A stretch of 64,000 bases of DNA, taken from positions 186,001-250,000 of the forward strand of contig QRDG01001367.1 of NCBI GenBank assembly GCA_012064385.1. Reading direction: 5' to 3'. Below are positions 49,301-59,252 of the stretch, piece by piece. The translations under genes and the position numbers were made by a program. This DNA comes from Puccinellia tenuiflora (taxonomy: Eukaryota > Streptophyta > Magnoliopsida > Poales > Poaceae). The notes below the pieces were generated by a model. That model searched no databases. It was not told the origin of the DNA and was given only the letters and a program-made list of their open reading frames with translations. Numbering within the stretch: position 1 is the first letter of the stretch; every line of letters starts with the position of its first letter.

Positions 49301-49708
49301 TTTCAGCTCTTTATTAGGATCTGCAAATATTTTGGAATATCAATAATATATGTGAAGAACATACGTGGGATGTATATATTAATTGGTCATGATAATCACC
49401 ATGAGATGCGACCGACGGTGAAACTAAAGCATTGGCTTCAGAATTCCCATTGTCCATGGCAGCAGCATCATTTTTATGTTCACGGGCTTCCTTTTTTCTT
49501 CTTAAAATATCATCTCTATTAAGTGCATAGCGTTCCCTTTCCCTCGGCCTCTTGAGCTCTTTAGGGTCTGCATTTTTGAAACAAGTTAATTTTTTTTATA
49601 GAAAGTAATATGATTGTGCTGATTGCAGAAACCTTAATCACCTGAGGAGTGTGTGTTGGTTACATCCTGAAATGGTGTGCGTTCCCCAGTGCGCTTTGAA
49701 GACGACAT
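43400..49708 (-). pseudogene. Helitron Rep/helicase (RepHel), decayed
   Basis: The gene starts at ATG 49708 (MSSSKRTGERTPFQDV) and continues through small exons with YALNRDDI/YALHRDDI repeats. It then has a zinc-finger-like CRHCGALWFQFEGPAFCYRKGK (about 48060-48005), the AAIWVEGS...YGKGDRPLYIRAY block, and a Rep region with the HUH motif LPHEHILL (about 46140-46120) and tyrosines in KYLFKYIYKGHD (about 45740-45705). The C-terminal PIF1-type helicase has Walker A GPGGTGKT (about 44711-44688), Walker B IIWDEVAM, and later motifs GDFRQVLP and TINKAQGQTI, ending at 43400. Lesions: a frame change near 46345, stops at 46313-46311 and 45881-45879, and a frame change near 44730. Normal role: rolling-circle transposition by nicking and unwinding. 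Confidence 0.9.
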
Positions 49709-51119
49709 ATTCTCAATATGGGATTCCTCTTTACTGTCATGTCAGACCAACAGAAAGGTAATTGTATCAAACTATCAACAGAAAGCTTATGGTCGACTGA
49801 ATTTGTTATTTTGTATAGATCAATAGATCAAGAAAAAAGTCTATCATCATGTTTATACAGTTTGATCAGAACATATTGGAATCACAGGATTAGTGTGTGC
49901 TTATATTTACGTGATGTTTGCAATTTACATATATATGGATCAAGAAGGAAAAGTAAGATGGAAAATTAACCTGGTTCTGGTAGATGGACGACGACGACAT
50001 GTATCAAGTAAGATTTGCCGGTTTATCTTTTTTATGGTGATGACACAAGTAGTCCAGGCAGTGTCGTCTTTGGCATTGGCGGCTAGGAGAAGGACATTGA
50101 GGCGATGATGGTGATGGACCCGCGGCGTGTCCGCGGACGAACAGCGGGCGAATTGCCGAAGGAAGCTGCCCCGTGAGCCTTGACGGTCGACGTTCACGAG
50201 ATGAACGCCGTGTCGCAAGCTAGGGCAGAAAACGGTGAGGCAGATGATTGGTCCGTGATTTTGGGAAGCGTTATTTGCGAAGGGGTATGTGGACGTGGTT
50301 TTTTTTTTCTTCTTTGACTTTTGGTCGTGGGGGAAAATGGCAGGACATGTTCTGCCGGTCGACAGGATCAATCTGGATCGTTGCTTTGGGCAGGTTAAGA
50401 TAAAAGGAAACTGTGTCTCGATCCGTTTTAGTGGGAACGATCCGATGGTCCTGGGTGACATGTGTACGTTTTCGTTTGGTGATAAGGTTCGCCCTTTGCA
50501 TCTGTACTTGCAGTGTTTCCAATTGCCTAATGTCCAGGTGTAGTCTTTGGATAGTGTTTCATGTTTTGCACCATCGATCTATATTCTGGTTCAGCTCGGA
50601 TGGTTCTAGAGAGGATTTGAGTTGCTTGGTTATCTGCCAACTTCTGTTCAGGGTTTCAATAACTCCAAAATCTGAAATATTTATAATATTCGATGAAACA
50701 ATTAAGTTTATGTATGATATATTGGAGCCAGGTTAACCGGAAAAATGCCTACTGCGACTGCATTTCAGCTCTGAGCTTCTGTACTACACTCATCATTTAC
50801 TTCACCTTTGTTGGATTTTATTTTTCAAGCAAATAACTTTATTAGACAATGCTCTATTTATTTTTACACTTCTTTTTAGTTGAGAATCAGTTTTTGTTAT
50901 AAGGAAAATCCAATATATGTTGCATTCTCCTTTTATTTTGTTTCTGCTATATGTTCATAGCTTTACTCTTTTCATGTGAATCCTTCAGTGCTGACTGTGA
51001 GGATGGCAGCATTGGGGAGGTATTTTTTTTTCTTCATGTCAGGTGTCGCCCTGCTATGCTCTGAACTAGGTCTACGAGAGTATCAGTTGGAAGCTCCTCT
51101 CAAAAGAGCGTCCTTGGCT
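49709..51119. other. Region upstream of RepHel
   Basis: No complete gene. The plus strand at about 50334-50542 has a coding texture (INLDRCFGQVKIKGNCVSI ... PLHLYLQCFQLPNVQV-stop) and ends with the motif also found at the start of the duplicated hairpin segment (CATCTGTACTTGCA-G-TTTCC). It could be a fragment of an unrecognised host gene. Confidence 0.4.
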
Positions 51120-51536
51120 CAGAAAGTCGAAATGGAGGCCAAGCTCCATGGAGCTCGGTTTCCAAAAAAAAATTGAATCCGCAAATTTTTGTTTCAAAAA
51201 ATTCTGCAAACAATTAGAGTTGTAGACAACACATTGATCCACCACTGTGAAAATTTTCAAGTACAAATTCGTATTATTATGAGCTACACAAAAAGATAAA
51301 TCTGGCAAAATTTCAAAATTTTAAGACTTTGCACTGTTCATCGATTCAGATCTGCCGATTTATCTTTTTTCCCCAGATCCGAATACAAGGTATTTGGTCA
51401 TGAAAATTTTCACAGTGGTAGATTAATGTATTATCTACAACTATGATTTTTTTCAGAATTTTTCGTAACAAAAATTTGCAGATTTTTTTTTTAGAAAACT
51501 GAGCTCCATGGAGCGCGACCTCCATATCGCCGCACT
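51120..51536. mobile_element. MULE-type MITE with long inverted ends, copy A (417 bp)
   Basis: The ends pair in inverted orientation: AGAAAGTCGAAATGGAGGCC...GCTCCATGGAGCTCGG on the left, and AGTGCGGCGATATGGAGGTC...GCTCCATGGAGCTCAG as the reverse complement of the right; pairing continues into AT-rich inner arms. The direct repeat CGTCCTTGGCT flanks both sides (51109-51119 and 51537-51547). Long inverted ends with a 9-11 bp target duplication point to a Mutator-type element. It is non-coding. Confidence 0.75.
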
Positions 51537-51679
51537 CGTCCTTGGCTTAGTTAGTGTACGACTTCCAATTCCATGCCCGGATTCTGTAAGGAAAATTTGA
51601 GCCAAAGGTCAAAATGCATATCTGCTTGCTGCTTCAAAACTGGTTGGCCTCACGTAAATGCTGAATGTCAGACCAGGTA

Positions 51680-51870
51680 ATGGAGTCTGAGGCACACATC
51701 GATCTGTGGTGCCGATACGCGAGAGAAGTGTGGAACTCTTTCAACTCATCTACCAAGAAAGCGGAAAATATTAATCTTGGGGGTTTGAGCATAAAGGTGT
51801 GGTGGAGAAGGCTGTCTGCTATTCATCCTGCCGACCTGTAGAAGGTCCAGAGATACATTTTCTGTAAATA
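51680..51870 (+). pseudogene. Possible LINE reverse-transcriptase tail fragment
   Basis: The plus frame reads HIDLWCRYAREVWNSF, then KVWWRRLSAIHPADL before a stop. This resembles the zinc-binding C-terminal stretch of plant LINE reverse transcriptases (cysteine, then F-AREVW, then a tryptophan-rich segment). It is short and interrupted. Confidence 0.35.
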
Positions 51871-52045
51871 AAATTCAGTGGACGACTTAGTGCGATTGAT
51901 AACTGAGAACATTAGCCTCTTAGATGGGGCATTTAAAAATAGGCTTTTGTTGATGTACAATGAACTGTCTGCACGCAGTTTCTATTTTAGAGTTTTTCTC
52001 CTTTTCAAGTTGTATTTATTGCATTCTTGTGATGCCTTAACCTAT

Positions 52046-53133
52046 TGATATGGGCATGATTAGCGTGGATATGACCAATACTATCACTACTTCCTCCACA
52101 TTTGATCAAGAAAAGGATGAGATGGCGTCGGGGACGACTTCAATTCGAGAAGGGGAGGATGATGAGGACATCCATGCTATAGATACAACCACAACATCTA
52201 CACCTACTAAACTACGAGCAGTTATAAATAGAGCTCATGCCCGACAATTTAATCAACAGGTATTTTCGTTTCTACAAGCCATTCGTAATTTATACAAGAA
52301 TATGATGCTGCCTAAATCCGATGTGTTTGTCACTCTCAGGAATGATGGACCTAGCATCGACGAGAGGGGAAAGCTTTGGAGCATGATCACACATGGAGAC
52401 GGCACTAGGAGTGCAAGTGATGGAGATATGATTAGATTCTATTCAAGAAGTTCTCTCATGTCACCTTGGGATGAAGAGAAGCTAGAGACCAAGCTCTTAC
52501 TGTTTTGGACGCCAATTTATGCTCGTAATGAATTTGGAGGTGCGGCTAATTGTGTTGGAAAGTTCACGAGTTCCTCTTTCCAACAAAACAAGAATCACCC
52601 AATTCGGAGTCCGTATGCAAAAGTTATCATCGTTGGAAGTCAGGTATATTTCTGCAGTCCGAATCTGCGTCCAGAACGTGAAGAGCTTGGTCTCTAGCTT
52701 CTCTTCATCCCAAGGTGACATGAGAGAACTTCTTGAATAGAATCTAATCATATCTCCATCACTTGCACTCCTAGTGCCGTCTCCATGTGTGATCATGCTC
52801 CAAAGCTTTCCCCTCTCGTCGATGCTAGGTCCATCATTCCTGAGAGTGACAAACACATCGGATTTAGGCAGCATCATATTCTTGTATAAATTACGAATGG
52901 CTTGTAGAAACGAAAATACCTGTTGATTGAATTGTCGGGCATGAGCTCTATTTATAACTGCTCGTAGTTTAGTAGGTGTAGATGTTGTGGTTGTATCTAT
53001 AGCATGGATGTCCTCATCATCCTCCCCTTCTCGAATTGAAGTCGTCCCCGACGCCATCTCATCCTTTTCTTGATCAAATGTGGAGGAAGTAGTGATAGTA
53101 TTGGTCATATCCACGCTAATCATGCCCATATCA
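52046..53133. repeat. Long near-perfect inverted repeat, 453-bp arms, 182-bp spacer
   Basis: Arm 1 (52046-52498) and the reverse complement of arm 2 (52681-53133) have equal length and differ, by eye, at one position (AATTTAAT versus AATTCAAT near 52252/52927). Both encode the same frame, with DMTNTITTSSTFDQEKDEM, TPTKLRAVINRAHARQ and LPKSDVFVTLRNDGPS, so open frames of 215 and 216 codons run in opposite directions. That protein segment resembles a stretch common in plant gypsy-type polyprotein genes. Transcription would give a long double-stranded hairpin RNA. Confidence 0.95.
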
Positions 53134-53713
53134 CCTATCGAATACAAATCACAGCTCTTGTTATTTTGCCAAAAAAAAATCTGCTAAACTCCACCTTAAA
53201 GTTTAAAATGCTGGAAAATTTTGAGACAGTGGCTGAGTCTATGTTCTACATCTCAACAAGAGAACTCTAACTCAAATTTCGCCGTGTTTGTATAGGTGAA
53301 TGTGGACACTGATGTGCACCTTAGTCCACCCATTTAACTAACAATATAAAAATATCAAGATTTTTTATAGTTCTTTATATGTGTCCATTCTTCATATTCT
53401 CCTTGTTGAACAACAACTTAGTTTTCTGGTGTGCTTCGATGGTACCATCATGTTGAAACTATCCATCTTTAGAAAATAAGCCATGTGGACAAGTATAATG
53501 CACGTGTAATAATATAGTAATGAACTGCGCAAAGAAATTTTGATTCCGAAGTATGATGAGAATAAAGCTAGAGATAAGGTTGATTCTAAATATTTTGTAA
53601 ACTATAAGTAAACTATATTTTTGTGTGAATTTTATGTATTTTGCGTACGTTGCACGTGCAGACTTACTAGGGGGAGGCGAGCGGCGAGGTTGCTGGTGTC
53701 TCGGAGGTCGCCC
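53134..53713. other. No gene; Helitron 3'-end-like motif
   Basis: AT-rich sequence without genes. At 53643-53670 the plus strand reads GCGTACGTTGCACGTGCAGACTTACTAG, very similar to the minus-strand Helitron terminus at 30729-30756, but the next base is G rather than the required T. It may be a mutated end of a sister element. Confidence 0.4.
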
Positions 53714-53886
53714 GCATCTGTACTTGCAAGGTTTCCAAAATGTAGGGGGGGGGGCTTCTCGTTGGGTGAGCCCCGCTTATATTTTGGAAACCGGAGTGTT
53801 GTAATGGTTGTATTGTCGTCAACACCAAAAAGGGGGAGATTGAAAGGACATGGTCTACCTCAAAGTGGTTTTGATGTTGACAACAA
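53714..53886 (+). repeat. Duplicated hairpin segment, copy 2
   Basis: Counterpart of 30559-30728 in the same orientation. Here the sequence runs on without a break into TGCAACTAAGTGC, showing the state without the Helitron. The hairpin GGTTTCCAAAATGTAGGGGG...ATATTTTGGAAACC is kept. Confidence 0.85.
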
Positions 53887-53974
53887 TGCAACTAAGTGCT
53901 ATAATGATGTTTCGCTAGTTGTGTAGGAAAACATATCCAAAAAGGATAAGCGCGAAAGTTGTCTCTTGCTGTGA

Positions 53975-54570
53975 AAACAGCAGTGGCCGGAAGTTCCGGG
54001 GTTCAGGCCGAAAGTACCGGCCCGTCCGGTAGTACCGGGCTTTGTTCCGGGCTACTTCCGACGAAGGACTCTGGGTACTGGAACCCGTGGGACCATTTCC
54101 GGAAGTGGACCGGAACTTGGCCCGTAGTACCGTGTCGGGCGGAACTGCCGGGCCTCTGGCCGGAAGTACCGGCGATACCGGTAGTACCAGGTTTTGTCCC
54201 GGCCTACTTCCGACGAAGGATCAGGGGTACTGGAACCTCGGGACCTTTTCCCGGAAGTAGGCCAGAACTATGACCGGTAGTACCGGCTTGGCTGGAACTA
54301 CCGGGCCTTCGGCCGGAAGTTTCGGACGCTGGTGCCGGGGTCTACCGGACTCAGTTCCGGGTTAGAAAAAGGGCTACTGGATCCTCGGCTCCCGTTCGTG
54401 GAACTGGGCTAGAACTTCTTGCGGAAGTACCGCCCTTGCCGGCAGTACCGGGCCTTTTGCCGGAAGTACCGTACAAACGGGTTTGAAGAAAGAAGACGAA
54501 GACCGTTGATGCGCGCAGAAGAGTCCGGCCGGCAGTACCGGGCTTTGGGCCGATACTACCGGACAGGCGG
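53975..54570 (+). repeat. Degenerate CCGGAAGTACCGG repeat region
   Basis: Inside the Copia LTR, variants of (C)CGG(A/T/C)AGTACCGG(G) recur many times over about 600 bp, giving GC-rich, locally palindromic sequence. The open frames here (GSTG/STGPSGSTG) are by-products of the repeat. Confidence 0.8.
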
Positions 54571-54868
54571 GAATCTTTCCCCCAACGGCTGATTTGGAGG
54601 AGGAGAGTTTAAAGGAGGCTTCTCCCTCCTTTGTCTTTAAGGCTCTAGACTTCAAGTTCATCTCTCTCCTCCATTAATGAGCCCAAGCTAAAATCGCCTA
54701 GATCTCCCACTCCCTTGCCCCAACTTCGTTGATCTTTGGAGGAGTGAAGTAGGAGACCTAGATCTAGCCTTCCACGGAAGGAATTTCGAATCCCCCCACT
54801 ATTTGCTAGTGGATCTTGGATTTTGTAGGCTCTTAGGGTTTCTTGGGAACTCTAGGAGCAAGTGCGGG

Positions 54869-55791
54869 TGTCGTCGTGGTGAACAACAGATGCCTAGGGG
54901 TAGGCTTGAGTTGGGGCCGATGGACGCTAGAGGATTCGGGGAGGGATAGCACGTGTAGAGACGCACACAAAAGAACAGACGAACACAAGTATTTACCCTG
55001 CTTCGAGGCCCTCGTGGGGAGGTAAAACCCCTATTGCAGCATCTATCCTACTTTGGTGTATTCTCCACTCATATGCGGTGGGTACAAATGCTCCTCGAGC
55101 TGTATGGAGCTAGCCATGGAAAGCTGCTCAAGGAAGAAGATGAAGCTAAGGCAAAAGGGGGGAAATGAGCCCGCCGGGGGGCTGTCCAGAGCTCTCCCCC
55201 TGGTGCTCTTTATGTAGGGAGAGCCCAGGGGACAAGGGGTGGCCCGCAGAACACTATGCATGGTAAGGGTGTTGCACTGTAGATGAAATGACTACTGGGG
55301 TCTAATCAACACTGCACATGCGTCATCATCTGTACTCTAGTCACGTCCGCGTCTCTGTAGCCATGCTGGCTGTCCTCTCCTGGTCTTGCTCCTGCTTGGT
55401 CAACTGGTAGCCGTACCAGGTACGAGCTGGGAGCATCCCAGTACCTGGTTGTGCTGGATGTCGGGAGCTGGATGCTGGAGTGGGTCGGCTGGGTGGCGGA
55501 TGTCGGAGTGGGCCCGATGTCGGATGAACAGTGTTGGCATATGCCGGATGAATAGTACCCGGGGTGAACATAGCTCGGGTATGTCGGATGAACAGTACCG
55601 GGGCGAACAGTACTCGGATGAACAGTGCCCGAGGTAGACATTACCCGGGTGAAACAGTACTCGGATGAACAGTACCCGAGGTACACATTACCCGGGTGAA
55701 CATTATCCGGGGTGAACAGTATCGCCAGCCATACCTGGGTCTCGCATGAAAAACCACCAACTCTGGGATACCCAGGGTTATATCCCCGACA
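54869..55791 (-). repeat. 3' LTR of the non-autonomous gypsy element
   Basis: Left LTR copy. Its right third (about 55545-55720) consists of repeated GGATGAACAGTACCCGGG-type units, which differ in number from the right LTR. Confidence 0.9.
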
Positions 55792-55859
55792 GTAGTCCCC
55801 GAGGCTATGTGGGACTCATAGAGTCGCGCATAGTCTTATCAACAATATCACAGAGTTGG

Positions 55860-56560
55860 TATCAAAATATAGCCTGCATGGGCCGAATCAGATGTATAGC
55901 CATCATAGGAAATATTAAAATCACATGTCGGCAGCATGAGCTGTATCATTTTGTAGCCTGCATGGGTGCTTATCATATGTTGGTTTTTAGCCAAGCTGGG
56001 CATTTGCCAAAGTCGTATGTCTGCCATTATAAGTCCGTCATCTAGCCATGCCCTCTAGACCAAACGCGTCATCCGGTTGACCGAGCTCACCCGAATCAAC
56101 AACGAGATGGACAGTTTGCTCTGGAAATGCATCGCATGCATGGGCATGGCGACACATAGATGTTTCTGCCGTCATTGGGCAATTTGGCACACTGCCTGCA
56201 CGAGCATGTTTCATATGTCGGATGTCAACATCCTTTTGCTTGATTGTCGTAGTGCCTGCATGGGCATATTTCCGACGTCGGATTACCGATATCCGATGTC
56301 TCCAGCATAAGCTGGTTTGATATATTGGCCTCTTGGGCATATTTCTTATGCCGGTTTCTGCCACTTTGGGATTTTACCGCATAGATATGTCGGCAGCATG
56401 AGCTGGATCGACATATAGCCTGCTTGGGCATTATTATATACCGGTTTCTAGCCTTCTTGGGCATATTTTTTTATGTGTCGGTTTCTGCCACTCTGGGCTT
56501 TTACCGGATAGATTTATGTCGGCAGCACTAGCTGGACCGAGACATAGCCGTCCTTGGTAG
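55860..56560. repeat. Dispersed short repeats inside the non-autonomous element
   Basis: Variants of GCCTGCATGGGC / GCCTTCTTGGGCATATTT and TATGTCGGCAGCATGAGCTGGA recur about every 60-120 bases. No protein is encoded. Confidence 0.7.
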
Positions 56561-57429
56561 AATTTGACTTTCTGCCATCATGGGCACTTGTCAGATGACG
56601 AGTTGAGCTATTTCTCAACGCGCACACTTAGTGAGATTTAGATATTTTTCGATTCTGAGCACCGAGATAATGATGCCATGATACTCTGCAAGCTCGAATA
56701 ACTGAAGAATCACGATAATCGGCAAGGCCAATAAAGATAACGATTTGTGAGATGCTTGATGATGTGAGATAAATGCCGTGATATTTTGGCAAGCCGAAAT
56801 GAACGACGATTCAAGATATTGCAGGATGCCCAGATGTTTAGGCGAACCGATGTGGACGGCAATTTGAGATATGAGGTGATGTTGAGATATAACCGCAAAC
56901 CAAAATAAACGGCGATCTGGAGAATACCGATAATGCTATGATATTTTGGGTAATATGGGACAACCGATAAAACCGCAATCTTGGTGATGAATACTCTCTC
57001 GGTAAAACCGATATCACCTTTCAATGTTAGTTCAAGCACATATATAATGAATATTTAACGGGAGCAGTAACTCTATTCCACAGATATATTTAAGTCTAGC
57101 AGTGAAATTATATATATTAAAATGCAGACTTGGTTTTCAAACGAGCCCCCGAGTTGCTTTTCTTATCTAGGAGAAACTATAAAACAGACTGTACGGCCAG
57201 TCCCCGGGTTACGACATTTCGTTCCCGGGGAAAACAGCTAAGCAAAGCAGAAAAGAGGGGAGAGTCCCCGAGCACTGTTTGAGACTATCTAAAAGAGTGA
57301 TGCAGACATATCAATGATACTTACGAGGCAATGTTGTTGGAGAAGTCGAGGAAGACGTTGATGATAGTATGAATATCAATATGTCGGCCCGGACCACATG
57401 TATGTCGGATTTGACCATCATATGTCGGA

Positions 57430-57605
57430 TTCCCCATGCTTAACTCAGATTTCCAAAGCTTAACTCGGATTTCCAAGCCTTAACTCGGATTTTCCAACCT
57501 TAACTCGGATTTCCAAGACTTAACTCGGATTTTCCAATTCTGACTCGGATTTCCAAGACTTAACTCGGATTTTCCAACTCTGACTCGGGTTTGAACCGTA
57601 GTCAA
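57430..57605. repeat. Tandem repeat TTAACTCGGATTTCCAAG, about seven copies
   Basis: A unit of roughly 22-25 bases (CTTAACTCGGATTTCCAAG with variants TTTCCAA and CTGACTCGG) is repeated head to tail just before the 57606-57837 leader of the non-autonomous element. Confidence 0.85.
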
Positions 57606-57837
57606 CTCAAAAATGAGTTAACACACGGGGACGATGCCGAAGTTGAGTCCCCGAGTCACTGTTCTCATCCGGGATCCGTCGATGATGTCCGTTGGTGGAG
57701 GCAGCACTAGCCTCTGCTCACAACGGCAAGCTAGAGCGCGGGGGACAATGGCGATGTCGAGTCCCCGCGTTGATGACGAAGGTCCCGTCCGAATTGATCC
57801 AGCAAGCGCCACTACCAGCCCCACGGTGGGCGCCAAC

Positions 57838-58790
57838 TGTCGTCGTGGTGAACAACAGATGCCTAGGGGTAGGCTTGAGTTGGGGCCGATGGACGCTAGA
57901 GGATTCGGGGAGGGATAGCACGTGTAGAGACGCACACAAAAGAACAGACGAACACAAGTATTTACCCTACTTCGGGGCCCTCGTGGGGAGGTAAAACCCC
58001 TACTGCAGCATCTATCCTACTTTGGTGTATTCTCCACTCATATGCGGTGGGTACAAATGCTCCTCGAGCTGTATGGAGCTAGCCATGGAAAGCTGCTCAA
58101 GGAAGAAGATGAAGCTAAGGCAAAAGGGGGGAAATGAGCCCGCCGGGGGGCTGTCCAGAGCTCTCCCCCTGGTGCTCTTTATGTAGGGAGAGCCCAGGGG
58201 ACAAGGGGTGGCCCGCAGAACACTATGCATGGTAAGGGTGTTGCACTGTAGATGAAATGACTACTGGGGTCTAATCAACACTGCACATGCGTCATCATCT
58301 ATACTCTAGTCACGTCCGCGTCTCTGTAGCCATGCTGGCTGTCCTCTCCTGGTCTTGCTCCTGCTTGGTCAACTGGTAGCCGTACCAGGTACGAGCTGGG
58401 AGCGTCCCAGTACCTGGTTGTGCTGGATGTCGGGAGCTGGATGCTGGAGTGGGTCGGCTGGGTGGCGGATGTCGGAGTGGGCCCGATGTCGGATGAACAG
58501 TGTCGACATATGCCGGATGAATAGTACCCGGGGCGAACATAGCTCGGGTATGTCGGATGACAGTACCTGGTGAACAGTACGGGGGTGAACAGTGCTCGGA
58601 TGAACAGTGACCAAGGCAGGCATTACCCGGGTGAACAGTACTCTGATGAACAGTACCCGAGGTAGACATTACCCCGGGTGAACATTATCCGGGGTGAACA
58701 GTACCCCCGGGTGAACAGTATCGCCAGCCATACCTAGGTCTCGCATGAAAAACCACCAACTCTGGGATACCCGGGGTTATATCCCCGACA
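57838..58790 (-). repeat. 5' LTR of the non-autonomous gypsy element
   Basis: Right LTR copy, adjacent on the minus strand to the primer site at 57837-57815. It is 30 bp longer than its partner, largely from extra GTGAACAGTAC units near 58560-58720. Confidence 0.9.
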
Positions 58791-59252
58791 GCGGGTTTCG
58801 GAGCTTCATAGTTTGTGAGAAGCTCTGGGATATTGTTGGGAGTCTCCAACTCATTGTGGAGAGCCCCAACCTTTGTGTAGAGGTTTGGTCAACGCCTTCA
58901 AGTCGACCTCATAGTGGAAAGAACTATTCCCTCACGGGAGTAGCACACGGAGAATAGGGTGAGCACGGACGTGCTTGTAGGAGGGCCAAGGAGCCTCCAC
59001 ACCTCTCCAACGTAGACGTACTTCCCTTGGGAAGGAACTACGGGTATCATTTCCTCGTGTCCATTTGCGGTGACTTCGATCTATCCTTTACTTTCCGTTG
59101 CACATTTACTTGTTTCTTGTACCTTATCACTTAGGGTTTATCATCTAGTTGCACATCTAGATAACTTGCTTTTACTTTGTTAAAGCCCTAATTAAAATAA
59201 AAAGAATTAAAATTGATAGTCGCCTCTTCACCCCCGACCATACGTTCTTTCA

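Larger units (their letters stand above)
30729..49819 (-). mobile_element. Probable large Helitron with RepHel and ULP1-like genes (5' limit uncertain)
   Basis: On the minus strand the 3' end reads ACGTGCGTGCACGTGCATGTTTA-CTAG (CTAG at 30732-30729) followed by T, with a GC-rich hairpin just before. This is the expected Helitron terminus, and it sits exactly where the flanking duplicated segment breaks off. The same strand carries a Rep/helicase gene (49708 to 43400) and a ULP1-like gene (41823 to 30996, interrupted). A candidate 5' end (A|TCTATACAAAATAACA on minus, at 49819) lies 111 bp upstream of the RepHel start, but the expected host flank is not found beside it. The unit also contains the gypsy element 33114-39051. 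Confidence 0.5.
54869..58790 (-). mobile_element. Non-autonomous gypsy (Tat-like) LTR element, 3.9 kb, no coding
   Basis: LTRs lie at 54869-55791 (923 bp) and 57838-58790 (953 bp), ending TGTCG...CGACA, with target duplication GCGGG (54864-54868 and 58791-58795). On the minus strand the 5' LTR (right) is followed by GTTGGCGCCCACCGTGGGGCTGG, a primer site typical of Tat-type gypsy elements, and CCTCGGGGACTAC precedes the 3' LTR as polypurine tract. The 2-kb interior has no Gag or Pol and must rely on a relative. The LTRs are almost identical apart from a repeat-rich stretch near their end. Confidence 0.9.
53841..59252 (+). mobile_element. Copia-type 3' LTR, about 1.48 kb, split by a nested element
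   Basis: The LTR starts TGAAAGGACATGG after a polypurine tract (AAAAAGGGGGAGAT, 53827-53840) and ends CGTTCTTTCA at 59252, preceded by the CGCCTCTTCACCCCC stretch usual near grass Copia LTR ends. TGAAAG and CTTTCA are inverted ends. It contains the whole 54869-58790 element plus a five-base duplication. No coding region of the parent survives on the left, so it is a truncated 3' end. Confidence 0.65.

Noticed and set aside
49811..49820. TCTATACAAAATAACA on the minus strand as the definite Helitron 5' end
   Set aside because: It has the right form, but the sequence beyond it does not match the host flank predicted by the duplicated segment, and it leaves only 111 bp upstream of the RepHel start. 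Kept as a candidate only.
53959..54273. Open frame of 104 codons rich in GSTG
   Set aside because: It is a by-product of the CCGGAAGTACCGG repeat in a Copia LTR.
55306..55686. Open frames inside both LTR copies of the 54869-58790 element (for example 72 identical codons at 55043 and 58012)
   Set aside because: Identical frames appear because the LTR is duplicated; there is no Gag or Pol similarity.
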